NCBI GenBank assembly: GCA_002440965.1
Contig: DJWJ01000033.1
Coordinates: 1-64,000 of the forward strand
Source of the DNA: Candidatus Omnitrophica bacterium UBA6233
Lineage (GTDB): Bacteria > Omnitrophota > Gorgyraeia > Gygaellales > Profunditerraquicolaceae
Reading direction: 5' to 3'
DNA: 64,000 nucleotides
How positions within the stretch are numbered: the stretch's first letter is position 1; each line of letters opens with the position of its first letter. Of this stretch, positions 1 to 8,051 are shown piece after piece. The notes below the pieces were generated by a model, which worked only from the letters and a program-made list of their open reading frames with translations, had not been told where the DNA came from and did no database searches. The position numbers and the translations under genes were made by a program.

Positions 1-2
1 CT

Positions 3-230
3 GATAGGCAAGACTTTATGAGTAAGGCTAATACTTACCAGCTATTCTTTAACCTTGAACGGCCCAATACTTACAAAGAACATAAGACTCCTTGGCAGTT
101 AGCCCAAGAGAAAAAGCCTGACCTAGATAAACGATTACTTATGACAGCTGCTATTGACCTTGATGTATTGCTTAAAAACTACCTTGCTTTTGTGGATCAA
201 GGGGGTAAGGATCTATTGACTAATCCCTAA
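3..230 (+). CDS. Integrase/transposase C-terminal fragment (5' end outside window)
   Basis: The frame is open from the first bases of the window, so the protein begins upstream; the ATG at 18 is probably internal. The visible end carries the pattern FNLERPNTYKEHKTPWQLA, which resembles the tail of DDE integrase-core transposases of the IS481/IS3 type, where RPN-x-YK-x-x-KTPW-like motifs follow the catalytic core. No catalytic DDE residue lies inside the window. It is the only plus-strand gene here, and its stop codon lies two bases from the stop codon of the convergent acsB. Whether the element is intact cannot be judged. Family assignment is by motif memory only. Confidence 0.55.
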   Translation, partial: DRQDFMSKANTYQLFFNLERPNTYKEHKTPWQLAQEKKPDLDKRLLMTAAIDLDVLLKNYLAFVDQGGKDLLTNP

Positions 231-232
231 AA

Positions 233-2413
233 TTACATTAATGGCCCAAGGGATATAACCGGATGTTTGACCTTCTCCAGATAAGCCAGCAAATCATCGG
301 AAGCCGTAGCAATCGTTTCATCGGCAATCTTCTCCAGTAAATCCGGCTCGCCTATTTCTTCACAACGCTTCCTTAATCTGCCTCCCAATAATTCTTTAAG
401 CTCCTTGGGCATCCAAACCAAGCGTTTAAGCCCGCCTTCGGCGGAAATGAATTTCTTGCTTATTATATATAGTTTGCCTACCCCGAGGAATCCCGGAGTC
501 TGCACTCCCCCTCCGACTGAGCCGGCCAAAGAAGTAAAACTCATCCCGGAAGGAGTCATGCCGGGAAAATCCCGATGCACAATCATTACTCCGTTTACCT
601 CCGGAACAATCGCCAAGATGCACTCAAAGCAGCCGCAGGATGATTGCGGAAATTCCAGCAAAGAATACATACTTACCTTGTCTATGGTTTTATTCGATTT
701 TTGCTTTACAAAATTATTCACGTTCTCCCACTGGCCTAATCTGGAGTCAAGAATATCTCCTTTGACAATAGGTTGATTTGGCCCTGTGGGCGTAATCTCG
801 AAAGAAGCTCTCGCATCCAACCAGGAATAAGCGCCGCAAAGCCCTAGGCGCTCAGGAGTAACAATGCAGACATGATTAGGGGCAAATGACTGGCACAATA
901 AACAGGAATAATAGGTATCTACGCTTTCATCCGTCATTGCGCTTATGCGTTCATCGCGCTCATCAAAAACTTTTCTAGCCTCGACCAGCAATTTATCCAC
1001 GTCTTCGGCTTTTGTATAAAACTTAACCTGAATCTTATCCACAATAGCGCCATATTCCTGATGCAGCATCGCGTGCAGGATAACGCCGATATGCTTTAAC
1101 CGGAAACCTTTTTTAAAAGCATCCTGGCTAATCCTTATCCAATTCATATCGCGCTGGCCTACATGCATAATGCCCATAGCGTAGTTGACAAAACAATGAA
1201 TCTGCCTCTCCAGAATCGGTTCAAAATCCTTTTGCATTTTGCGGCCATAAACATCGACGATAATAGCTAAAGGCAGCGATTTTATTCCAGCCGGCAGATT
1301 ATCAATATCCGGACCGATTACCTCCGCTTGTCCATCATCAACTTCATTTTCTTTTTTTACGCTTAAGAATTCAAAGGCTACGCTGGCCTTGCCGCCAAAC
1401 TCAACCTGCAATTGTTCCTTCCTAACCCGTTCTCCCTCAAAAGCAGCAGCATAAGGCACAGGCACGGCTACTTCGGCCATTTTTACTTTAATCCCCCGGG
1501 TAAGCAGGCACTTGGAAGGAAGTTTATGGTAATCTTTTTCAGTAACTAAAGCTTCAAACAAAGTGGTATCGATTTTATCCAACTGCGGAATCTCCAAATC
1601 CGTAATAATCGGCAGGCCAAAGGCCAAAGTGCCAAGCCCGGTTGCCGCAATAACCTCATCAACATAACCTAAAAGCAGGACAAAAGCCGGCACACGGTTA
1701 CGGATATAATCCGCGATTCCTTCCCATTGCCCGGGTTTAAATCCGCCGTAAATCAAGGGAGCGCGCACGGCAAAATTCACCGCATAAATGGCCGAAAGAT
1801 AATCTTCACCTAAAGGAACAACATAATTTTCCAAACCTAACTCTAGGTCTTTGCTTTCCAGCTGCTTTTGCAGAGTATTACCTTTAATATTACCGGCCAA
1901 CAGGCTTACGACACTCTTGGACTGGAAATTACGGATTAATTCTACAGCTGCATCTTCATTTTTTGCCGGGCCTAAAATTACCGCGATACCGGTTATCCTT
2001 CCATCAACTAACTGCAACCCCAAAGAACGCAGTATTTTATCCGGGATAAAACCGATTCCGGATTTAGGGTGCTCACGGTTCATCACCGCCAAGCCCGCCA
2101 AAATCTCCTCACAAAGCAGGGTAACCAAACCTTTATTCAAAATACCACCTAAACAAGGAATACCTAAACCGGTTTTGGTTACACCACCCTTACTTAAGGA
2201 TTTTATTTCTTCAAACGCCGAAGATAAATCTTCTAACGTTTTAACTTCAATATTAAGCAAGGCGTTGATTAAAGGAAAATAATAGTTCGTTTCCGGAAAA
2301 GAAATTGGAGCCCGTTTTCCCGGTTTTACAATCACCCTATCCAGGGATTCACCTGTAAGACGCAATACCGCCGCTTCTCCTTTTTCACCTGATTGCCTTA
2401 AGATATCCGGCAT
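233..2413 (-). CDS. acsB: Acetyl-CoA synthase (CODH/ACS complex catalytic subunit)
   Basis: Condenses CO, a methyl group from the corrinoid protein and CoA into acetyl-CoA, the last step of the Wood-Ljungdahl pathway. The 726-residue length matches full bacterial ACS with its N-terminal CODH-contacting domain. All six A-cluster cysteines are visible: C504-x2-C507-x8-C516-x9-C526 for the Fe4S4 cube, and C593-G-C595 for the distal Ni, each two residues earlier than in the Moorella enzyme as I remember it. The start overlaps the end of the upstream FAD-protein gene by 16 bp, which suggests translational coupling. CODH (cooS/acsA), acsCD and acsE are not in the window. Last gene of the operon, abutting a convergent integrase fragment. 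Confidence 0.95.
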   Translation of the reverse strand: MPDILRQSGEKGEAAVLRLTGESLDRVIVKPGKRAPISFPETNYYFPLINALLNIEVKTLEDLSSAFEEIKSLSKGGVTKTGLGIPCLGGILNKGLVTLLCEEILAGLAVMNREHPKSGIGFIPDKILRSLGLQLVDGRITGIAVILGPAKNEDAAVELIRNFQSKSVVSLLAGNIKGNTLQKQLESKDLELGLENYVVPLGEDYLSAIYAVNFAVRAPLIYGGFKPGQWEGIADYIRNRVPAFVLLLGYVDEVIAATGLGTLAFGLPIITDLEIPQLDKIDTTLFEALVTEKDYHKLPSKCLLTRGIKVKMAEVAVPVPYAAAFEGERVRKEQLQVEFGGKASVAFEFLSVKKENEVDDGQAEVIGPDIDNLPAGIKSLPLAIIVDVYGRKMQKDFEPILERQIHCFVNYAMGIMHVGQRDMNWIRISQDAFKKGFRLKHIGVILHAMLHQEYGAIVDKIQVKFYTKAEDVDKLLVEARKVFDERDERISAMTDESVDTYYSCLLCQSFAPNHVCIVTPERLGLCGAYSWLDARASFEITPTGPNQPIVKGDILDSRLGQWENVNNFVKQKSNKTIDKVSMYSLLEFPQSSCGCFECILAIVPEVNGVMIVHRDFPGMTPSGMSFTSLAGSVGGGVQTPGFLGVGKLYIISKKFISAEGGLKRLVWMPKELKELLGGRLRKRCEEIGEPDLLEKIADETIATASDDLLAYLEKVKHPVISLGPLM

Positions 2414-3267
2414 ACCTCTCCCTGCGCCTGCCTAATAACATTATCCGCAAGCATCATGCTAACCACGACGCTATCCTTACCGGTTATACTTCCGCAGGCA
2501 AAGATATTTTTTACCGTAGTTTGCATATAATCGTCGATAATCACAAGGCCGTCTTTTACGGCTACTTGGGTATTCTTCAGGAATTCTATGTTTGATTTAT
2601 AATTATCCATAAATAAAACTGCGGAAATCGCGATAGCCTTACCGCAAGCCAATTTTACCGCTTGCGCCTCTCCTTCGCCGATTATTTCTTGAATAGAATC
2701 ATTGATTACTTCTACATTCTTGGGGACTAATCCGGGGTCAAAAGCCCTGCAGGACAAAAGTTTTACCTCAACCTTATATTTTTCAGTAACTGCCTCAGCT
2801 ATCTTTAACGCAAAAACATCTGCTCCAACTATGCAAACCGGCTCCGCGATGTAACGCTTAAGAAACCCCTTTACGTCATCTAAGGTATACAGGCGGTAAA
2901 CCCCGTCTTTCCTTACTCCGGGGATGTCCGGCAACACCGGACTTTTTCCGGTAGCAATTACCAAGAAATCGTAGTTAATGCTCCCCCTGTCTTTAAAGTA
3001 AACCGATTTCTTCTGGACATTAAGTATCGAGGCTTTTTTGCTTTTCAAAAAATTAATCTTATGCTCTGCGTAAAAATCTTCGCCGCACAAAAACATATCC
3101 TTTTCAGATGCGACGCCGCTGATAAAATCAGCAAGCTTAAGATGGTCATAGGCGGGATAATCTTCCTCGCTAACAAGGGTGATATTGCTGTTACTCAGCC
3201 TCTCGCTTAAACGCAAGGCAATTGTGTGGCTGGAAACCGTTGCTCCGATAATTACTATGTTGCTCAT
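2398..3267 (-). CDS. FAD/NAD-binding oxidoreductase-like protein, degenerate nucleotide motifs
   Basis: The 289-residue protein has the overall layout of pyridine nucleotide-disulphide oxidoreductases such as NADH:rubredoxin or nitrite reductase flavoproteins: an N-terminal FAD-type beta-alpha-beta, the ATG motif (residues 105-107, VIATGKSP) and a C-terminal IFACGS segment. Both dinucleotide fingerprints are eroded: the first reads GATVSS (residues 8-13) where GxGxxG is expected, the second GADVFA (148-153), and the usual terminal GD is GS. It overlaps metF by 4 bp (ATGA) and acsB by 16 bp. By context it may pass electrons to MetF or help ACS, but loss of the glycines leaves cofactor binding uncertain. 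Confidence 0.6.
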   Translation of the reverse strand: MSNIVIIGATVSSHTIALRLSERLSNSNITLVSEEDYPAYDHLKLADFISGVASEKDMFLCGEDFYAEHKINFLKSKKASILNVQKKSVYFKDRGSINYDFLVIATGKSPVLPDIPGVRKDGVYRLYTLDDVKGFLKRYIAEPVCIVGADVFALKIAEAVTEKYKVEVKLLSCRAFDPGLVPKNVEVINDSIQEIIGEGEAQAVKLACGKAIAISAVLFMDNYKSNIEFLKNTQVAVKDGLVIIDDYMQTTVKNIFACGSITGKDSVVVSMMLADNVIRQAQGEVCRIS

Positions 3268-4142
3268 AATCCTGATGCCTCTAAGACCAACGGCACAACC
3301 TTATTCCAACCAATAGGCATAATGTGGATTCCATTGCACATCGGCCTTAATTCTTTAATCAGGCCGGAGGCGATTTCTACTGATTGAGCTGTTTTATCTT
3401 TCGCTTCTTCCATCTCTTTAATCAGATTATCCGGAACAAAAACTCCGGCAACATTCTCGTTCATATAGCGGGCCATACCAGCTGATTTCAATAAAACAAC
3501 TCCGGCAATAATCTTGGTTTTTAAATGCTTGGTTTTACTCAGGAAATTCTCAAATATTTTCACGTCGTAAACTGCCTGGGTCTGAAAAAACTCCGCTCCG
3601 GCGGAGATTTTCTTCTCCATCTTTAAAATTTGCGGTTCTAAAGGATCTGCGCCGGGATTAACCACAGCGCCCATACAGAATTTCGGCGCTCTTCCGATCA
3701 ATTTATTCCCCTTCATATCGCTTCCTTCCTGAAGCTTCTTTACCACCTGCAACAATTGCACTGAATCTAAATCAAAAACAGGCTTGGCTTCCGGATGGTC
3801 GCCTAATGCCGGATGGTCTCCGGTTAAAATCAAAAGGTTTTCAATACCTAAAGCTGCTGCGGATAAAATATCTGACTGCAAGGCAAGGCGATTCCTGTCG
3901 CGGCAGGTTAACTGATATATCGGCTCGAAACCGCGCTGTTTAAGAAGAGAACAAACCGCCAATGACCCAAGCCGCATCACTGAACTCTGCAGGTCTGTAA
4001 CATTAATGGCATCAACGTGGGAATGAATCAATTCCACATCCTCCAGAAGCTGCTTGACCTCGATTCCTTTAGGAGGGCCAATCTCCGAAGTCACCATAAA
4101 CTTGCCCGATTGTAATTTTTCTTTGAAAATCATATTTACCAT
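3264..4142 (-). CDS. metF: Methylenetetrahydrofolate reductase family protein
   Basis: Reduces 5,10-methylene-THF to 5-methyl-THF, the methyl donor for acetyl-CoA synthesis. The 292-residue TIM-barrel protein shows the family N-terminal SEIGPPKG segment, the ILTGDHP loop that follows the flavin-binding strand, and FFQTQAVYD in the C-terminal half. Its ATG overlaps the end of the DUF486 gene by 7 bp, and the stop shares an ATGA with the next gene. A second ATG lies three codons on. No MetV-type zinc partner is adjacent; instead the FAD-like protein follows, so that protein is a candidate electron partner. Confidence 0.85.
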   Translation of the reverse strand: MVNMIFKEKLQSGKFMVTSEIGPPKGIEVKQLLEDVELIHSHVDAINVTDLQSSVMRLGSLAVCSLLKQRGFEPIYQLTCRDRNRLALQSDILSAAALGIENLLILTGDHPALGDHPEAKPVFDLDSVQLLQVVKKLQEGSDMKGNKLIGRAPKFCMGAVVNPGADPLEPQILKMEKKISAGAEFFQTQAVYDVKIFENFLSKTKHLKTKIIAGVVLLKSAGMARYMNENVAGVFVPDNLIKEMEEAKDKTAQSVEIASGLIKELRPMCNGIHIMPIGWNKVVPLVLEASGL

Positions 4143-4465
4143 TTTTTAAAAATAAAAAAAACCGCCAGAATAATCAGTCCGAATCCTACTGCATAGTTCC
4201 AGCGAAACTCTTCTTTCAGATAAAACAGCGAAAAAACTGTAAAAACAACTAAAGTTATTACTTCCTGTATTGTCTTTAACTGCGCCGCTGAATAACGGTA
4301 ATGCCCGATTCTGTTTGCGGGAACCTGAAAACAATATTCCGCAAAGGCAATCAGCCAGCTGATCAAAACCACAATCCAAAGCGGAGAAGTCTTATATTTA
4401 AGATGGCCATACCAGGCAAAGGTCATAAATACATTCGATACAGTCAATAAAATTACGGTTTTCAT
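4136..4465 (-). CDS. DUF486/DMT-superfamily small membrane protein
   Basis: A 109-residue, four-helix membrane protein with the features of the DUF486 family: an FMTFAWYGHLK segment in the first helix, RIGHYRYSAAQLKTIQE in the middle loop, and a basic C-terminal end. Its function is unknown; the fold belongs to the drug/metabolite transporter group. It lies between folD (stop and start adjacent, no gap) and metF (7-bp overlap), an unexpected place for a transporter-like gene in a folate C1 operon. Substrate is not predicted. Confidence 0.75.
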   Translation of the reverse strand: MKTVILLTVSNVFMTFAWYGHLKYKTSPLWIVVLISWLIAFAEYCFQVPANRIGHYRYSAAQLKTIQEVITLVVFTVFSLFYLKEEFRWNYAVGFGLIILAVFFIFKKW

Positions 4466-5311
4466 CTATTGCCGCTGCGACTTCGCCGCCTCAATCAAGT
4501 TACGCATAAGCATGGTAACGGTAAGCGGGCCGACTCCTCCGGGAACAGGCGTAATAAACGCAGCGCGCTTTTCTGCTTCCTCAAACTCCACATCACCGAC
4601 AATTTTATCGCCAACCTTGTTTATCCCTGCATCTATAACCACGGCGCCTTCTTGAATCCAGCCTCCTTTGATTAATCCGGCTTTGCCCACCGCTACAACC
4701 AAAATCTCTGCCGCCCTCACATGCCCTTCCAGTTTATGAGCTTTGCTTGTTCCGATATGAGTTACCGTAACTGTCGCGAATTTATCCAACAACAAAAGCG
4801 CTAAGGGCTTCCCCACTATTTCGCTATGCCCCACGACCACAACTTCCTTGCCGTATAAATCGGTTCCGCTGGAATTAATCAACTCCATTATACTGGCCGC
4901 GGTGCAGGGAATAAGGCCGGATTTTCCGAATAATATTTTTCCGATATTTGCCGGGTGCATTCCTTCAATATCTTTCTCCGGCAGAATAAACTGACTTATC
5001 TTCTTATAATCGATTTCCTCCGGAAGAGGCATTTGAACAATAATACCATTAACCAACTTATCCGAGTTTAGCTTAAGGATAAGGTCGACTAAAGCGTCTT
5101 CCGCGATATCCTGCGGCAGTTTCAACAAACGGTATTCTATCCCTAAATTCTCGGCCGCCTTGCTTTGAGATTTAACATAACTGGTTGCTCCGGCATTTTC
5201 TCCAACCATAATACTGGCTAAAACCGGTTTAGGCTTAAGAGGCTGCACTTGTTTCTTAAGTTCTTCTTTTATTTTCTCGGCAATCGGATTACCCTCTAAT
5301 AACTTTGCCAA
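4466..5311 (-). CDS. folD: Bifunctional methylene-THF dehydrogenase / methenyl-THF cyclohydrolase
   Basis: Interconverts formyl-, methenyl- and methylene-THF in the methyl branch of the Wood-Ljungdahl pathway and in general C1 metabolism. The 281-residue length is standard. The catalytic lysine motif is seen in SYVKSQSKA, the NADP-site motif in VVVGHSEIVGKPLALLL, and the C-terminal PVPGGVGPLTVTMLM signature is intact. The start overlaps the end of fchA by 23 bp. With fchA directly upstream, the cluster encodes two candidate cyclohydrolases. Confidence 0.95.
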   Translation of the reverse strand: MAKLLEGNPIAEKIKEELKKQVQPLKPKPVLASIMVGENAGATSYVKSQSKAAENLGIEYRLLKLPQDIAEDALVDLILKLNSDKLVNGIIVQMPLPEEIDYKKISQFILPEKDIEGMHPANIGKILFGKSGLIPCTAASIMELINSSGTDLYGKEVVVVGHSEIVGKPLALLLLDKFATVTVTHIGTSKAHKLEGHVRAAEILVVAVGKAGLIKGGWIQEGAVVIDAGINKVGDKIVGDVEFEEAEKRAAFITPVPGGVGPLTVTMLMRNLIEAAKSQRQ

Positions 5312-5849
5312 CTCTCTCCTCCGTAGCTAATCTAATCTTTTTAACCAATTTAGCCTTCTGATCCAATTCCTTCCTGATTGCCCGCGTTAATTTATTATCA
5401 TCAAGTGTTTTTAAATTGATTTCGACGTTGACATAAGCGCTTGAGAAACTACCTTCCAGAAAAACAGCGGCCACCGCCACATCGCTAATCAAATTAGCAT
5501 TGCCTTTTTTTAAAAGCGGCGGGCATAACTTAATCCCTTCGCAGCAAAGGCGGGCGGCCATAAAAGGAGTATTTAATGCATCCCGCGGATTCTTGCTCTG
5601 ATAAGCAATAACATCAAGGTCAGTTAGCCTTAAGAATTCCTCCTTTAGTTTCTCGGATTTATGCAGGATATTCTTTAGCTCATTCTCATATTTGGCATAT
5701 TTTGGCTTGCCCAAGGTAAAATTAACCACCATACTGATCAAGGCAGCTCCCATCGCCGCGCCAAATGCGGCAGCCGAACCGCCTCCTGGCGCTGCAAGCC
5801 TTGCCGCTAAATCATCCAGATATTTCTTTAATGACTGGTCTTTGTACAT
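5289..5849 (-). CDS. fchA: Cyclodeaminase/cyclohydrolase family protein (methenyl-THF cyclohydrolase)
   Basis: A 186-residue alpha-helical protein of the formiminotetrahydrofolate cyclodeaminase fold. In acetogens the stand-alone form (FchA) is used as methenyl-THF cyclohydrolase. The diagnostic glycine-rich stretch LAAPGGGSAAAFGAAMGAAL is at residues 17-36, followed by the conserved LxxxDxxAYxx helix (LTDLDVIAYQS). It sits two bases after yraN's stop and overlaps folD, so it is probably co-transcribed with the C1 genes. Redundancy with FolD's own cyclohydrolase activity is likely. Confidence 0.85.
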   Translation of the reverse strand: MYKDQSLKKYLDDLAARLAAPGGGSAAAFGAAMGAALISMVVNFTLGKPKYAKYENELKNILHKSEKLKEEFLRLTDLDVIAYQSKNPRDALNTPFMAARLCCEGIKLCPPLLKKGNANLISDVAVAAVFLEGSFSSAYVNVEINLKTLDDNKLTRAIRKELDQKAKLVKKIRLATEERVGKVIRG

Positions 5850-5851
5850 TT

Positions 5852-6232
5852 TTAATAGGTAAACCTTTTATCTAACTCAAACGCATTCTTGATCAGGGTT
5901 ATTTTTTGTTCCGAACTGGAACAATCAAACGACACCACATCGAACCTTGCGCTTTTATCCAGTAACTTATTTTCTTTTAAGAAATTTAAAGCCGCCTTGG
6001 AAATTTGCGCCTGTTTTTTTAACGAAATGGCTTCGAATCCTCGTCCGTATTTATCGTTGGAGCGGCTTTTTACCTCCACAAAACAAAAAACATCTTTGTC
6101 TTTGGCAATAATATCCACTTCCCCTAATTTGGTTCTGTAATTCCTGCGTAAAATCCTATAACCGCTGGCTTTAAGAAAGCCTTCGGCTTTGTCTTCGGAT
6201 AAAATTCCTAAACTCAAGCTATCTTTAGACAC
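5852..6232 (-). CDS. yraN: YraN/UPF0102 family nuclease-fold protein
   Basis: A 126-residue member of UPF0102, a small endonuclease-like fold found near rnhB in many bacteria. The core pattern GEVDIIAKDKDVFCFVEVKSR places the conserved E, D and ExK residues of a PD-(D/E)xK-type site around residues 37-57. It overlaps the rnhB end by 8 bp. The biological role is poorly established. The order trmD-rplS-rnhB-yraN is conserved in many phyla and supports the call. Confidence 0.9.
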   Translation of the reverse strand: MSKDSLSLGILSEDKAEGFLKASGYRILRRNYRTKLGEVDIIAKDKDVFCFVEVKSRSNDKYGRGFEAISLKKQAQISKAALNFLKENKLLDKSARFDVVSFDCSSSEQKITLIKNAFELDKRFTY

Positions 6233-6878
6233 AATGAAAACTCTTCCGGTGAATTACCGACGGCCCAATCCGGTTAAGGATTTCCCTATGTTCCTGCGTC
6301 GGATACCCCTTATGCCGAGCAAAACCGTATTCCGGATAAACTGAATCGTATTCCTGCATAATCCGGTCGCGGGTAACTTTGGCCAATATCGAGGCAGCCG
6401 CTATGCTTTTGGACTTGGCGTCGCCTTTAATAATATCGGTAGAAGGCCAATCTAGCTTAAGAGACATATTTCCGTCAACAATAACATGAACATTCAAAAG
6501 ACTAAGACCTTCTATTTTTTTTGTCAAAGTAACAACAGCTTCCTGCATTGCCAGGCGTGAGGCTTGCAAAATATTGATGCGGTCGATTATTTTTTCGTTG
6601 ACTACGCTTATGCCGAATATCGATTTTCTGATGATTTCTTCAAAAGCCTTTTGGCGGATATTAAAGTTTAATTTTTTGGAATCGTCGATGCGGTTTTCAA
6701 AATCTACGCTCTTAAGAGCGACTGCTGCTGCTACCACCGGCCCGGCGAGCGGCCCCCGTCCGGCTTCATCTACCCCGATAATTAAATCGCTTCCCCTATC
6801 TTTAAGTAAACGCTCGTAATAAAGTAAATCCGGATTGTTCTTTCTACTTGCTTTCAATCTTGGTGGCGCGCTTGCCAA
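6225..6878 (-). CDS. rnhB: Ribonuclease HII
   Basis: Degrades the RNA strand of RNA-DNA hybrids and excises single ribonucleotides. The signature GVDEAGRGPLAGPVVAAAV is intact, and DAKSKSIAAASILAKVTRD carries the family second motif with the catalytic Asp. The frame has no ATG ahead of the DEAGRG box. The listed start is a TTG at 6878 inside the rplS end (35-bp overlap); another TTG at 6857 would shorten the protein by seven residues. The true start is unresolved. Confidence 0.93.
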   Translation of the reverse strand: MASAPPRLKASRKNNPDLLYYERLLKDRGSDLIIGVDEAGRGPLAGPVVAAAVALKSVDFENRIDDSKKLNFNIRQKAFEEIIRKSIFGISVVNEKIIDRINILQASRLAMQEAVVTLTKKIEGLSLLNVHVIVDGNMSLKLDWPSTDIIKGDAKSKSIAAASILAKVTRDRIMQEYDSVYPEYGFARHKGYPTQEHREILNRIGPSVIHRKSFHCV

Positions 6879-7188
6879 CTTTACCTCTTAGGTAATAAAG
6901 TTTAGCTCTTTTTACCTTGCCGGAACGGATAAGCTCGATGCGTTCAATACTTGGCGAATAAAGAGGGAAAACGCGTTCAATCCCCTCTCCGTAAGAAACC
7001 TTACGCACCGTAAAATGCTCCCTTGCGCCTGAACCTTCTTTAGAGATAACCACGCCCTCAAAAGGATGCAGGCGGAACTTATCCGGGCCTTCGGGGATCC
7101 GGGTTAAGACTTTAACCGTATCTCCGACGCCGAATTTAGGCATATCTTTTTTGACGAATCGGGATTCAACTAATTGAATTTTATCCAT
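6844..7188 (-). CDS. rplS: 50S ribosomal protein L19
   Basis: Structural protein at the 30S-50S interface. The core FTVRKVSYGEGIERVFPLYS and the C-terminal RAKLYYLRGKVGK motif are diagnostic. I chose the ATG at 7188 (protein begins MDKIQLVESRF, 114 residues, normal for L19) rather than an upstream extension to 7254, because the extension runs into a tandem hairpin. An AGGAG is present 12 bases before the chosen ATG, slightly far. Follows trmD and precedes rnhB as in many genomes. Confidence 0.95.
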   Translation of the reverse strand: MDKIQLVESRFVKKDMPKFGVGDTVKVLTRIPEGPDKFRLHPFEGVVISKEGSGAREHFTVRKVSYGEGIERVFPLYSPSIERIELIRSGKVKRAKLYYLRGKVGKRATKIESK

Positions 7189-7208
7189 TTGTACTTGTTT
7201 CTCCTTTC

Positions 7209-7292
7209 GCATAAGCGAACACCGGCCAATCCGATATGGCCGGGTGTCTAGCACAAGCGAACACTCAAACCATCCGATAAGTTCGGGTGCCT
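7209..7292 (-). promoter_or_regulatory. Two tandem covarying hairpins in the rplS leader
   Basis: In the trmD-rplS gap, two ~41-bp units (7209-7249 and 7251-7292) align along their whole length. They share GCAyAAGCGAACAC, the loop ATCCGATA and GGGTGyCT (plus-strand reading). The stem arms differ between the units, yet each can pair with its own partner: the rplS-proximal unit pairs CCGGCCA with TGGCCGG, and the trmD-proximal unit pairs the TCAAAC side with the GTTCGGG side. This pattern fits two copies of a structured RNA element in the rplS leader, possibly autoregulatory. Function is inference. Confidence 0.5.
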
Positions 7293-7986
7293 ACTCATTG
7301 TTTTTTAGTTTTAACAGATCCGGCCGCCTCTGTTTTGTTCTTTTCAACGCTTCTTTTTCTCTCCAAGCCTGAATTTTCTTATGATCTCCGGAAAGAAGTA
7401 TTTCCGGCACTTTCATCCGCCGAAAATTTGCTGGCCGGGTATAATGCGGATGTTCTAATAGATTACCTTCAAATGACTCAAAATTCAAGGAATTTTTATC
7501 TCCCAAAACCCCCGGGATAAGCCGCACAATACTATCCACCAGAACCATCGCCGCCAGCTCTCCTCCGGTCAGGACATAATCGCCAATGGAAACCTCTTCA
7601 TCCACCAATTTCTCGCGCACTCTTTCATCTACACCTTCATAATGCCCGCAGATTAAAACCAAATGCTTGCATTTTACTAATCTTTTAGCAATTTTTTGAT
7701 TTAATTTTTTCCCTTGCGGGCATAATAAAATAACTTTTGACTTTTGACTTTTGACTTTTGACTTTACGTGTTCCACTGCATCAAAAATTGGTTCCGGGCA
7801 TAAAAGCATACCTGAACCGCCTCCAAAAACCCGATCATCCACTTTATGATGCTTATCCTTGGTAAAATCCCTTAAATCGTGGATATGAAACTCGGCCTTA
7901 CCCTTATCCTGAGCCCGCTGCATAATGGACTCATTTAACACTGGCTCAAACATTTTAGGAAATATGGTAATGATATCAATTCTCAT
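7291..7986 (-). CDS. trmD: tRNA (guanine-N1)-methyltransferase
   Basis: Methylates G37 of tRNAs reading CNN codons to prevent frameshifting. The 231-residue protein has the SPOUT knot region LICGHYEGVDERVRE and SIGDYVLTGGELAAMVL, and the C-terminal LLEHPHYTRP motif. Between residues ~71 and 81 a lysine/serine-rich insertion (VKSKVKSQKSKV) is encoded by four perfect copies of a 7-bp tandem repeat (7734-7761) just before the conserved ILLCPQGK strand. Upstream of rplS, in the usual order. Confidence 0.96.
   Translation of the reverse strand: MRIDIITIFPKMFEPVLNESIMQRAQDKGKAEFHIHDLRDFTKDKHHKVDDRVFGGGSGMLLCPEPIFDAVEHVKSKVKSQKSKVILLCPQGKKLNQKIAKRLVKCKHLVLICGHYEGVDERVREKLVDEEVSIGDYVLTGGELAAMVLVDSIVRLIPGVLGDKNSLNFESFEGNLLEHPHYTRPANFRRMKVPEILLSGDHKKIQAWREKEALKRTKQRRPDLLKLKNNE
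7734..7761. repeat. Heptanucleotide tandem repeat (CTTTTGA x4) inside trmD
   Basis: Four perfect copies of CTTTTGA, followed by a partial copy, inside the trmD reading frame. The word matches the TTTTGACTTTTGA-like modules seen in several intergenic repeats of this window. Because seven is not a multiple of three, a gain or loss of one unit would shift the trmD frame. Confidence 0.9.
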
Positions 7987-8005
7987 GTTTTAACTCATTA
8001 TAGGA

Positions 8006-8047
8006 TAGATAGCAGGCAGGATTACCCTAAATGCTGCCTGCTATCTA
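8006..8047. repeat. 14-bp perfect inverted repeat between tgt and trmD
   Basis: Arms 8006-8019 (TAGATAGCAGGCAG) and 8034-8047 pair perfectly around a 14-base loop. There is no T-run after the right arm in the minus direction, so it is not a textbook terminator. It fills most of the 65-bp gap downstream of tgt. Confidence 0.75.
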
Positions 8048-8051
8048 CTGC

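Noticed and set aside
6844..7254. N-terminally extended rplS starting at 7254
   Set aside because: The extra 22 residues run through the tandem hairpin region and are not part of L19; the ATG at 7188 gives the normal protein.
8006..8047. Inverted repeat considered as a terminator of tgt
   Set aside because: There is no T-run after the hairpin on the minus strand; it is kept as a repeat only.
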